Source of the DNA: Clostridiaceae bacterium | Lineage (GTDB): Bacteria > Bacillota > Clostridia > Saccharofermentanales > DTU023 | Assembly: GCA_012799825.1 (NCBI GenBank) | Contig: JAAZKK010000120.1 | Location: forward strand, 1-45,217 | Direction: 5' to 3' | Length of the DNA stretch: 45,217 nucleotides | Shown here: piece after piece, positions 18,740 through 27,234 of the stretch | Layout: each line of letters opens with the position of its first letter | Position numbering within the stretch: the first letter of the stretch is position 1 | Position numbers and translations under genes: made by a program | Notes under the pieces: generated by a model | What the model saw: only the letters and a program-made list of their open reading frames with translations | Told to the model about the DNA's origin: nothing | The model's database searches: none

Positions 18740-19019
18740 TCCTGCTAAAGTCAAAAATTTGTCCCGCTGCCTTTGTTCTCTCATTTAATTATCCGAAAGA
18801 GCTGATAAATTGCCAACTTAATACTATATCTAGATGATTTTTCTGCTAAAGCTGAAAAATTGTCCTGTTATATTTGCCTTCTCATTTAATTATCTAAAAA
18901 AGTTGTAAAAATGTTTTGTAGCAGATAAGATCCATTAAGTTATCCAAACAAAGTCGAAAAACTGTCTAACTTCTGTGGGCTCAGCGTAGTTTTCTAATAA
19001 AGTTGTGTTTTTGACAGGT
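18740..19019. repeat. 50-51 bp phased array of AAAGTYGAAAAATTGTC cores
   Basis: Six copies of a core close to TAAAGTYGAAAAATTGTCC occur in one orientation. The G of AAAG or its counterpart falls at 18750, 18801, 18851, 18902, 18953 and 19002, giving steps of 51, 50, 51, 51 and 49 bp. The bases just before the core are also partly kept (TTTAATTATCC), while the 20 or so bases after it vary. An inverted-sense copy is at 18590-18603 (CAATTTTTCAACT). No ORF is credible in 18531-19086. Confidence 0.7.
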
Positions 19020-19086
19020 CAATAAATAAAGATCAATTGCAAAGAGTGGTCATGTGCACAACCGGATGTCATGTTGTCATTTCATC

Positions 19087-20184
19087 TTAAGCGTGCATAT
19101 CAAGAAAATCAATGATGTCTCGTATAACATCGTCTCGGTTCAATTCATTCAGAATTTCATGACGTGCGCCGGAATATAATTTAATACTCACATCTTGGAC
19201 ACCTACGCTTCGATAACGATTGTAAAGCTCTTTGACTCCTTTTCCAAAAGAACCGACCGGATCTTGGTCTCCGGAAAGGATGATAATCGGGGTGGATAAT
19301 GGAATTTTATGAAAATGCTTTGGATTTTCTATGTAAAGAAGGGTGTCGAAAAAGCCGGCAAAAAAGCTGGTTGGGAAAATTGCACCACACCAAGGATCGG
19401 CGATGTAACGATCAACGGAGGTCTCATCGCGAGAAAGCCAGTCGTAGGATGTTCGATTTGGTGCGAATTTCTTATTGTAAGCTCCAAAGGAAAGGCGGTT
19501 CAGTAGATTTGATTCGGCGCGGTCGCCACGAAGCGCGCACTCAATGCCGGCAATCCAGCGACCGAGCGACAGCACGGCACCTTGTTTTCCATTAGAACCG
19601 CTAAGAATCAATCCGTCTATCAAACCGGGATATTCCATCAAGAAACGTTGAGACGCGAAAGATCCCATGCTGTGTCCGAATAGGAATAAAGGGATATCCG
19701 GGTGATTTGTGTGTGCGATTTGTGCTAGATGTGCCATATCGGCGATGAGATGATCAAATCCGTCTTTTCCGCCGAGGTAACCTTGTTGTGATTCGCTTTC
19801 CGCCGAGCGACCGTGCCCTCGGTGATCATTTGCGTAAACAGCGTAGCCTGCTTTGTTTAAACAATGAGCGAAATGAGCGTATCGTGTCGAATGTTCTGCC
19901 ATGCCGTGCGCAATCTGTACAACTCCCTTAAGCGGAGGTAATGAATCTATGGACGAGGAACAATCGTTTTCGTTGGGATCCCTGTTTTGGACGATGGTAA
20001 CTTCAGGCAATAACCTGCTAGTTGGATCGCTCCCTTTATCTATCTTATTTGCATTTTTGTCTTCAAAGGCTGACTTTAATATGCCCGCAGAAAACGGATT
20101 AGGAAAAGAAGATGGAAGCCAGCAGTAACAGAAAATTGCAAGGCCGTCGTCTGACTGGAAAGTAAAATTTAATGTAGCGTCCAT
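19087..20184 (-). CDS. Monoacylglycerol-lipase-like alpha/beta hydrolase with an insertion
   Basis: A 365-residue serine hydrolase of the lysophospholipase/monoacylglycerol lipase group. Motifs are IAHGMAEHSTRY (about 91), NDHRGHGRS, nucleophile elbow GHSMGSFAS, acidic residue in LSGDQDPVG and histidine in GARHEILNE. The canonical protein is about 300 residues. Here residues 25-85 form an extra low-complexity, charged and Ser/Asp/Asn-rich segment (KNANKIDKGSDP, NENDCSSSIDS) between the first strand and the oxyanion-hole strand. Reading frame and catalytic residues are kept, so it probably remains active. It has no signal peptide. It likely cleaves fatty-acyl esters. Confidence 0.85.
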   Translation of the reverse strand: MDATLNFTFQSDDGLAIFCYCWLPSSFPNPFSAGILKSAFEDKNANKIDKGSDPTSRLLPEVTIVQNRDPNENDCSSSIDSLPPLKGVVQIAHGMAEHSTRYAHFAHCLNKAGYAVYANDHRGHGRSAESESQQGYLGGKDGFDHLIADMAHLAQIAHTNHPDIPLFLFGHSMGSFASQRFLMEYPGLIDGLILSGSNGKQGAVLSLGRWIAGIECALRGDRAESNLLNRLSFGAYNKKFAPNRTSYDWLSRDETSVDRYIADPWCGAIFPTSFFAGFFDTLLYIENPKHFHKIPLSTPIIILSGDQDPVGSFGKGVKELYNRYRSVGVQDVSIKLYSGARHEILNELNRDDVIRDIIDFLDMHA

Positions 20185-20345
20185 GGCAAGTCACCCTTTC
20201 TTTTGAGTCATTGTATGTCTCCTGTCATGCCTGGCATTAGAAATCGTAGAAAAAATCCTTTGGTATCTCATATTTTACGTATTGAACGAAAAAGACCGTT
20301 CAAGAGTTCCGCCAAACAAATAGATCATTGAACTAAGATGTCCTT

Positions 20346-20375
20346 GCGTCTAGTCAGCATATGCTGGTTAGACGC
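20346..20375. promoter_or_regulatory. 30-bp inverted repeat
   Basis: Two 15-bp arms, GCGTCTAGTCAGCAT and ATGCTGGTTAGACGC, abut with no loop and mismatch at only two central positions. It lies 160 bases upstream of the hydrolase gene that starts at 20184 and has no U-tract on the minus strand. A regulator-binding site is more likely than a terminator, though this is a guess. Confidence 0.4.
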
Positions 20376-20473
20376 TAAAAAGCTGCCTCATTACAAAAGA
20401 TGATTAGTTTCATTGTACTCAACCATGAGGCTTGAGAAGTGTATCTTTCCCACAAAAAAGGGTTAGACTAATC

Positions 20474-20560
20474 AACTGGCCGGGCACATACAAAAAAGTC
20501 TTTTAACGGACGAAAACCGACAGGTAAAGTCCCTAACTGGCCGGGCACATACGAAAAAGC
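20474..20560. repeat. Two-copy 24-nt repeat at 61-bp spacing
   Basis: AACTGGCCGGGCACATAC followed by RAAAAAG occurs at 20474 and 20535 with unrelated sequence between. It lies downstream of the NSS transporter gene. Apart from this and the palindrome at 20346, the interval 20185-20596 holds nothing I can identify. Confidence 0.6.
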
Positions 20561-20596
20561 CAATTTTTCACTGCGAAGCGCCACCTAACACAAAAA

Positions 20597-21973
20597 TTAC
20601 GTGAAAAGATTGGAGAGCAAAATAACCACGAGGATAGGTACCGCTACCCACTTAATCATGATTTCGTAAGCTCGTTTAGCGCGGAATTTTCCCGACTTGA
20701 GAACCTCATGTTCGATGTAATCCGGTTTCACCACATGACCTACCAAAACACAGGTAAATATCGCGATAATGGGCATCATGACTGAATTGGTAATAAAGTC
20801 AAAGAAGTCGAGGAAAGCGCGTCCCAATAATTGAATGCCCGCCATCGGCCCATATCCAAGGCAAGATAAAGTACCTAATAGTACTGAGACTCCTAAGACA
20901 GCTAAAGTCGCCGTCTTGCGTTTCGCTTTTGTTGCGTCCATAACGATCGAAACGACGGCCTCCATGAGAGAAATAGAGGAGGTGAGTGCTGCGAAGAAAA
21001 CAAGGATAAAGAATGCAGCGCCAACGATGTTACCGGCCGGCATACCCGCAAAGACTTTGGGCAACGTTACGAACATCAAGCCGGGTCCTGCCTGTGTGCG
21101 TATCAGCGTGGGATCACCGCCGCTATACGCGACAACTGGCGGTACGATCATTAAGCCGGCTAAGAACGCCACAAAAGTGTCCAACGCAACGATTTGAACT
21201 GATGATTTCTGCAGATCGTCTTCCTGCCTCATGTAGGAGCCATACGTAATCATGATGGCCATCGCTAGCGAAAGCGAGTAAAAAAGCTGCCCCAATGCCG
21301 ATAGCAGTAAATCTGTAAAATCTTTGAATGATGAGATAGATGAAAAATCGGGAACGAGGTAATACTTTAGGCCGTCTGCCACACCGGGAATAGTAAGTAC
21401 GTAGATTACAATGCCGACGGAAAGAATAATGAGCAGAGGCATCATGATTTTACTTGCCGCTTCAATTCCCTTTTGAACTCCAAGCAGGATAATCACTGCC
21501 GTCACGCCAAGAAAAATAAAAAACCAGAATTCGGAGTTATTGAGGAGTCCTCCGCTGTCCATTTTAATGAAAGTATTGAAATAATCTTCCGATTGTTCGG
21601 CAATCTTTTGGCCGGATCCCTTAAAAAATTCGAAGCCGTATTTCGTTACCCAACCACCAATTACACAGTAGTAAGAGAGAATAATTGTCGGAACAAACAT
21701 TGTCAGCACTCCGAGAAAAGAAAATTTCGGATGCATTGCAGTGTATGCTCCCATTGCAGACAATCTTGTGCGCCTACCGATGGCTACTTCTGTAATCAGT
21801 AAAGACAGGCCGAATGTTAGGGCAAACAGAATATAAACTAGCAGAAAAACACCGCCGCCATACTTCGCCGCAAGATAAGGAAATCTCCATAAATTCCCAA
21901 GACCGACCGCAGAGCCTGCTGCCGCCAACACAAACCCAATTCTGCCCGTAAACGACTCACGTTGCTGTGACAT
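20597..21973 (-). CDS. Na+-dependent transporter, NSS/SNF family
   Basis: A 458-residue membrane protein of the neurotransmitter:sodium symporter family (LeuT/Tyt1/MhsT type). It begins with the invariant TM1 pattern GRIGFVLAAAGSAVGLGNLW and RFPYLAAKYGGG, which forms the sodium and substrate site. About 11-12 hydrophobic segments follow, with FYSLSLAMAIMITYGSY at TM6. The length is near that of the 11-TM bacterial members. These import amino acids or related amines with Na+; the substrate cannot be read from sequence. The ATG at 21973 has AGGAG (from GAGGAGAG) upstream. Confidence 0.9.
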   Translation of the reverse strand: MSQQRESFTGRIGFVLAAAGSAVGLGNLWRFPYLAAKYGGGVFLLVYILFALTFGLSLLITEVAIGRRTRLSAMGAYTAMHPKFSFLGVLTMFVPTIILSYYCVIGGWVTKYGFEFFKGSGQKIAEQSEDYFNTFIKMDSGGLLNNSEFWFFIFLGVTAVIILLGVQKGIEAASKIMMPLLIILSVGIVIYVLTIPGVADGLKYYLVPDFSSISSFKDFTDLLLSALGQLFYSLSLAMAIMITYGSYMRQEDDLQKSSVQIVALDTFVAFLAGLMIVPPVVAYSGGDPTLIRTQAGPGLMFVTLPKVFAGMPAGNIVGAAFFILVFFAALTSSISLMEAVVSIVMDATKAKRKTATLAVLGVSVLLGTLSCLGYGPMAGIQLLGRAFLDFFDFITNSVMMPIIAIFTCVLVGHVVKPDYIEHEVLKSGKFRAKRAYEIMIKWVAVPILVVILLSNLFT

Positions 21974-22017
21974 AAACTCTCCTCATAGGTTAACAGTAGT
22001 ATTATCTAAAACTACAT

Positions 22018-22315
22018 AGTTCCCAGCAGGGTTCCATCAAGATCCATTACATTTAATTTGTTCTGCTCGGCAATGTTTGAAACATGCAAGTGTCCCCTTT
22101 AGAAAGAATTACCGAAAAGCAGGATTCCGTCAAGGATCATTACACATTTATCCTGCTCGATAATGTTGAAATATGCAATAGTCCTTTTAAGAAAGGATTA
22201 CCTAAGCAGAGGGTTCCGTTAAAAACCTTTACACATTATTTGTCACGCTTGGCAATGTTATAAGATAAGCAGTAATCCTTTCTGGAAAGAATTACTGAAT
22301 AGTAAACTGAGATGA
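22018..22315. repeat. About 90-bp tandem repeat, three copies, each with a small hairpin
   Basis: Units start at about 22023, 22116 and 22203 with GCAGG-TTCCRTCAA, then TTACACATT, GCTCGGCAATGTT and ATGCAAT-GTCC. Each ends in an inverted repeat such as GTAATCCTTTC/GAAAGAATTAC (22271-22294). The array fills the gap between feoB and the NSS gene (21974-22351). Confidence 0.65.
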
Positions 22316-22351
22316 CAATGATGTGCAAAGTCGAATAGATGTCGCCTAAAA

Positions 22352-24517
22352 TTATGTGCGACTTCTGGCTAAATCGGAATGAATGTTTTTCTTTGATGGA
22401 TCAGGCCTCAATATCAAGAAGAGCGTAATGGCGAATATAACAAAAGCAAAGATAGTCTGCCACGAAAACGGAACTTGTCCGATTAAAAGCCCCCCAATTT
22501 GATAGATCTGCAGAGCAATTGCGTAAGCGCCTAGATTTTGAAATAAAATCGCGAAGGCGAATCTTCTTTTGCTGCTGATTTCGCGATAAAGAGTGGCGAC
22601 AGCTCCTAAACAGGGAGAGTTAAAAAGATTAAAGATCAGGAAAGATATGGCAGCGATCGGCATGGGGAAAAAAGTTTGAAAGGCGTTGTGCATCGTATCT
22701 GTGTAGGATTCAATCGGTCCTAACCCTGCCAAAACTCCCATAGTAGATACAATAGCCTCTTTTGCAGTAAAACCTGCAAAAGTGGCAGCAACCGATTGCC
22801 AATTGCCGAATCCCAGCGGGATGAAAATCCATGCGATAGCGCCTCCGATGGCGGCAAGAAGACTTTGCTCGGAATCGACTTGTGCAAACCGTCCATCAGC
22901 GAAGCCGAAACTAGCTAAGAACCACATGATGACACTCATGGCGAAGATAAGGGTGCCTGCTCTTTTAAGAAATGAAGAAACTCGAGTCCACACGTGGCGA
23001 GCCAGCCCTTTTAAGGTTGGCCAACGATAGGCAGGAAGTTCCATCACAAAAGGCGCTGGTTCACCTGCAAACATGCGGAGTTTTTTCATTATGATGCTGG
23101 CCAAAATGACAACTGCGATGGACATAAAATAGACAAGTGGTGCGAGCCACCAAGCGCCGCTGATGTAGCTGGCTATCAAACCGATGACTGGCAGCTTAGC
23201 GCTGCAGGGGATAGCAGTGGTGGTAATCATCGTCATGTCTCGATCTCTTTGGTTGGCGATGGTGCGTGTCGCCATAATGCCGGGAACGCCGCACCCGGAA
23301 GACACCAGAAAAGAAAGAAAACTCCTTCCTGACAAGCCAAAATGACGAAACAGGCGATCCATGATGAATGCGATTCGAGCCATATAGCCACAGTCTTGTA
23401 AAAAACCAAGAGACAGGAAAACCAAAGCCATTTGAGGTACAAAACCGATGGGTGCTGCCAGCCCGGAGAGTACACCGTCAACAACAAGCGAATGAACACT
23501 TTCGCTGGCGCCGATTGAAGTGAGAACCTTTGATACGCCGCCAAAGATCCATTCTTCGAAAAGCACATTATTGACCCAGTTGGACAGCACCATACCAACG
23601 CCTGCAATGGAAATGTAGTACATCAATGTCATAACCAAAGCAAAAACAGGTAACGCGAGCCACCGGTTGGTTACCACTTTGTCGATTTTATCTGAAAAAG
23701 TGTCAAGAGTATCGTTGCGGCGGTGAGAATGTGTCAAAAATTCAGTTATTGTTTTGTAACGTGCGTCTACGACAATACTTTCCGCGTCATCGTCCAGGGC
23801 AACTTCGACATCTTGAATAATTTTCTCAATTAATTGCTTTTTTGCCAATGAAAGGGAGAGCTCTTTTCTAATTCCTTCGTCGCGCTCAAAAAGTTTAATT
23901 GCGTACCAATACCTTTTCTCGTCTGGAATTGCATCAGGGACACATGATTCAATATTTCGAATCGCCTTAGAAATGGGCTCTTTAAAAACTTGTACCGGTT
24001 TTTGCGCCACTTCTCCCGCCGCAGCCGCTTTGCAAGCGTTGACCAGCTCATCTAAACCGGTTATTTTTAACGCAGAGATCCCAATAACAGGACAACCTAG
24101 CGAACGACTTAAAGTTATGAGATCAATTTTGTCGTTTTGCTTTTCGACTTGATCCATCATGTTGATAGCAACAACCACTGGAACATTCAATTCTGTAAGT
24201 TGTGTCGTCAAGTACAAATTTCGTTCTAAATTACTGCCGTCTACAATATTCAAAATAACGTCCGGTGGATTGGTAACGAGATAATTACGAGCAATAACTT
24301 CTTCAGCCGTGTAAGGTGACAGCGAATAAATCCCCGGAAGATCTTGGAGGACAATATTGTCATTATTTTTGATTTTGCCTTCTTTTTTCTCTACCGTAAC
24401 GCCCGGCCAGTTCCCTACATACTGATTTCCACCAGTAAGCGCATTAAAGAGTGTGGTTTTGCCGCTATTAGGATTGCCGGCTAAGGCAATAACGACGGAT
24501 TTTTGTTCTTGTTCCAT
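22352..24517 (-). CDS. feoB: Ferrous iron transporter FeoB
   Basis: A 721-residue inner-membrane Fe(II) transporter with an N-terminal GTPase. G1 is GNPNSGKTTLFNALTG (about 14-29), G3 is DLPGIYSLSPY, and G4 is NMMD. A helical GDI-like domain spans about 165-270. The C-terminal half has the transmembrane segments and the two Gate-type regions, including GCGVPGIMATRTI and the second one around SPCLGAVATLYRE. It is complete and near the usual length (650-770). feoA lies 57 bases upstream on the same strand, so the pair is probably one operon. No Fur or DtxR box is obvious by eye. Confidence 0.95.
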   Translation of the reverse strand: MEQEQKSVVIALAGNPNSGKTTLFNALTGGNQYVGNWPGVTVEKKEGKIKNNDNIVLQDLPGIYSLSPYTAEEVIARNYLVTNPPDVILNIVDGSNLERNLYLTTQLTELNVPVVVAINMMDQVEKQNDKIDLITLSRSLGCPVIGISALKITGLDELVNACKAAAAGEVAQKPVQVFKEPISKAIRNIESCVPDAIPDEKRYWYAIKLFERDEGIRKELSLSLAKKQLIEKIIQDVEVALDDDAESIVVDARYKTITEFLTHSHRRNDTLDTFSDKIDKVVTNRWLALPVFALVMTLMYYISIAGVGMVLSNWVNNVLFEEWIFGGVSKVLTSIGASESVHSLVVDGVLSGLAAPIGFVPQMALVFLSLGFLQDCGYMARIAFIMDRLFRHFGLSGRSFLSFLVSSGCGVPGIMATRTIANQRDRDMTMITTTAIPCSAKLPVIGLIASYISGAWWLAPLVYFMSIAVVILASIIMKKLRMFAGEPAPFVMELPAYRWPTLKGLARHVWTRVSSFLKRAGTLIFAMSVIMWFLASFGFADGRFAQVDSEQSLLAAIGGAIAWIFIPLGFGNWQSVAATFAGFTAKEAIVSTMGVLAGLGPIESYTDTMHNAFQTFFPMPIAAISFLIFNLFNSPCLGAVATLYREISSKRRFAFAILFQNLGAYAIALQIYQIGGLLIGQVPFSWQTIFAFVIFAITLFLILRPDPSKKNIHSDLARSRT

Positions 24518-24574
24518 AACGTTTCATCTATATTGAGATGTCCATGCTTGGGCACTCATAATGGAAGGCAGAGA

Positions 24575-24796
24575 TTACTCAACCTCGATTTGCTCAGCCT
24601 CGGATTTACGAAGAGACAATTCATATCCCCGCACGGTGACTTCCATCGGATCACCAAGTGGAGCCATTTTACGGACATATATATCAACGCCTTTCGTTAT
24701 ACCCATATCCATAATGCGGCGCCGCAAAGGCCCTTCGCCATGCAGCTTCTTAACGCGAACAATATGACCGATCGGCGTGTCTTTTAATGTTTTCAC
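24575..24796 (-). CDS. feoA: FeoA, ferrous iron transport accessory protein
   Basis: A 73-residue SH3-like protein typical of FeoA: a short LKDTPIGHIVRVKKLHG start, the conserved RRRIMDMGITKG core, and VTVRGYELSLRKSEAEQIEV at the end. FeoA acts in the cytoplasm with the FeoB GTPase. It is the first gene of the feoAB pair. AAGAGGAGA precedes the ATG. Confidence 0.93.
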   Translation of the reverse strand: MKTLKDTPIGHIVRVKKLHGEGPLRRRIMDMGITKGVDIYVRKMAPLGDPMEVTVRGYELSLRKSEAEQIEVE

Positions 24797-25716
24797 TATA
24801 TTCTCCTCTTAACCTAGCAGATGCTCATGTAGTGGCACACATATTGATTTAAAAAACATACAGAAAGATGAGGCAATGAATTTAACAGCTACATCAAACT
24901 TAGGCCATCGACAGCATTCATTGATGAAAATTGACATGCATTATTTGATTTTAACTGTCAAATTGCAAAAAACACTCATAACATATATTTGAAGCGTTTG
25001 TTCTCAACAAATGAAAATATTCTCAAATCAAATAATGTTGTTTTTACCATTACAATTTTTACAATATTAATGTTGTTATCTTCATAATTTATCAGCAGTA
25101 ATCGTTTTGCTACTTCTTGGTGGAACTGTCTTTGCGTCACATAGCTCGGCGCTTGCCAGAATCGGTGTTATCTCTCCTAGGCGGAACTGCCTTTTCGCCA
25201 TATAGCGCGATGCTTGCAAGAATCGGTGTTCTCTATATTCGGCGGAAGTGCTTTGAGAGGTGAATCTCAAGCCGGCAACGCCGAAAAATACTCATTACAT
25301 ACCTGTGGTTATTCTTAAAGTTAGAATTACCAAACCTAAAAAAGCTTAATGCCTTTGTTCTAAAAAGTCAATCGGTGAAACTAAATCACACGTAATCAAC
25401 AAGATCAAGCAAGATCAACAAGATCAACAAGATAACAGGACTAACACCAAACCACAGTTCTAAGACACTGACAACAAGACTTCCGGCCAAATACTTTTAT
25501 AAACAAAAACTAGAAGTACTTTTAAGAACTAAAGGAACAGGACTAAGAGAACAATAATTCTAAAATACTTGCAAAAATTACGAGAGCCGCATACAGGTCA
25601 TTATTGGGAAAAAAGTAAGCACAGAGAACAGAATCTTTCGACAATTTGTCGCTTAAAAGCAGGTAAAGGTGAAAACATCTAGCAGGGTTCACTCTTTGCA
25701 CAACTAGAATATACGT
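24797..25716. repeat. Long AT-rich intergenic interval with 61-bp and 9-10 bp repeats
   Basis: 24800-25080 is AT-rich and should contain the feoA promoter, but I cannot assign it. At 25098, 25159 and 25220 a 61-bp unit repeats (AGAATCGGTGTT, GGCGGAACTGCCTTT, CATATAGCGCGATGCTTGC). At 25393-25437 a 9-10 bp unit, ATCAACAAG, repeats about five times. 25440-25716 shows nothing recognisable apart from the leader of the next gene. Confidence 0.55.
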
Positions 25717-26691
25717 ATGAATACAAAGCTGGAAAAATATTTATGTGGACGGGCAGCACTTGAGTATTGGCAAGTGCCTAACCTAAAAGGCGGTCTCGAA
25801 CCGAGCGATGTTGCTATCCCGGAAGAACATGTGATTTTTACCGATCAAACGGTTTACAGACCGCAGGGCATTATATTGCACACCTGTCGGATAAAGGGAG
25901 CAGAAAAGTACACTCAAGATGGAGTATGTACACTGCCTCTCGTTTTTCTGCAAATGGCGAACGAGTACAGCATACACAAACTCATTTTTCTAGGTCTTCA
26001 AATCTGTTCATATCAACAAAGTCAACGTCCTCTTTGCTCCAAGAAAGAACTTGCCAGTTGTGCCAAAGAACTTTGCGGTCATCGTGGGCGAAGGAAAGCC
26101 CTTCGTGCATTGCGTTACATCGAAGAAGGATCGCGCTCCCCGATGGAATCATATTTGTATATGTTTCTCCGACTTCCGAATGCGCTCGGGGGATGCGGGA
26201 TTACAACCCTGCAATTCAACACGCGCATAACAACTAAGAAGACTGGAAAACTATATTATGCTGATTTATATGTGCCTTCTCACAAACTCATTATTGAGTA
26301 TGACAGCAGGGATTTCCACAATAACGAAAAATCTTTTTCTCGTGACAAAATACGAGCGACGAGTCTTTCAGCTGAAGGATATCAAGTTGTATCTGTATGT
26401 TTTGAACAGCTCGCAAAGATACATCACTTCGAAACGCTTGCACTCGACATCGCGTCTCGCGTTGGCAAAAAAATTCGCATCCGAGCTCGGAAATTTTTTG
26501 AAGGTTTCACTGCTCTCATGGATTTATTGCTACAAGGTGCCAAAGCGTGTCGGACACGAGCGCAAAAAGTACTATTTCATGAAGTCCCGAAATTCTCTGG
26601 TGTTCGGAAAGTCTATGATATCTACGAAATAGCATGGAACAAACTACACAATTACCCGAAACGCAGCCTTCTTTTAACACGGGCACCGTAG
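25717..26691 (+). CDS. Hypothetical protein with a PD-(D/E)XK nuclease-like C-terminal core
   Basis: A 324-residue protein that I do not recognise as a named family. Residues 140-235 show Glu144 (SPMESYLY), Asp183 (YYADLYVP), Glu194 and Asp196 (LIIEYDSRDFH), and then SRDKIRATSLSAEGYQVVSV. That order (E...D...ExD, then a helix with an Arg and a Gly-Tyr-x-Val strand) is the pattern of DUF559/Vsr-like PD-(D/E)XK nuclease folds. The N-terminal 130 residues recall the long hypothetical proteins of AbiEi-like type, but this is only an impression. The tail (240-324) is basic. No partner gene is adjacent. Catalytic activity is an inference. Confidence 0.7.
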   Translation: MNTKLEKYLCGRAALEYWQVPNLKGGLEPSDVAIPEEHVIFTDQTVYRPQGIILHTCRIKGAEKYTQDGVCTLPLVFLQMANEYSIHKLIFLGLQICSYQQSQRPLCSKKELASCAKELCGHRGRRKALRALRYIEEGSRSPMESYLYMFLRLPNALGGCGITTLQFNTRITTKKTGKLYYADLYVPSHKLIIEYDSRDFHNNEKSFSRDKIRATSLSAEGYQVVSVCFEQLAKIHHFETLALDIASRVGKKIRIRARKFFEGFTALMDLLLQGAKACRTRAQKVLFHEVPKFSGVRKVYDIYEIAWNKLHNYPKRSLLLTRAP

Positions 26692-27234
26692 CAACTTAGA
26701 GATATTATTTATGTTTATTATGAAAACACCTTCCTCTTGGCTGATCCTTCAAAAAAATAAAAGATTGATAAAATAAGCAAATTTCCTACTTGCCCCATTT
26801 TTTGCGTCAAAAACTCGAGTCAAAACGATTGTAACTGTGGAGAAATGAAAGATTATAATCTATTTTTGAAAATATCGCTGCGATCAACATCTCAAAGGAA
26901 GTACCGTAAATCTTACTCATATGTCAGAAAAGCAATTTTTCAATTTTTTCAGAGATTAACGTTTCAGAGAATTACCAAATCGATTGAAGTAAAATAAAAT
27001 GAGTGTCGCAACAGATGAAACGAGTCAAATTTTCAAAATATTGGCTCTACCTTCAATGAAAAGCGAAATAATTTTAAATAATATTATGTAAAAATTGAAA
27101 TTATGTTTTTAAAGGGTAACCTCGCCTCTGAGTCAACTCCTATCGAATAGAAATTAGTTCCTACTACTTCTTTTTTCAATGTAACTTGAAAAATGACTAT
27201 GAGTATGGAAAAAGTATTAATATGGTTTCAGATA
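26692..27234. other. Non-coding interval with dispersed core copies
   Basis: No gene is seen. The dispersed core occurs at 26933-26950 (CAATTTTTCAATTTTTTC), 27024-27040 (GTCAAATTTTCAAAA), 27089-27101 (AAAAATTGAAATTA) and 27183-27196 (AACTTGAAAAATGAC). Two convergent genes end here. Confidence 0.5.

Noticed and set aside
18740-19019. Reading the 50-bp phased array as a true CRISPR array
   Set aside because: The conserved part is only about 17-20 nt and too variable between copies, fillers are AT-rich and partly alike, and no cas genes are near.
25393-25437. ATCAACAAG repeats as iterons of a replication origin
   Set aside because: No replication initiator gene or AT-rich melting region with matching layout is adjacent; the repeats are short and imperfect.
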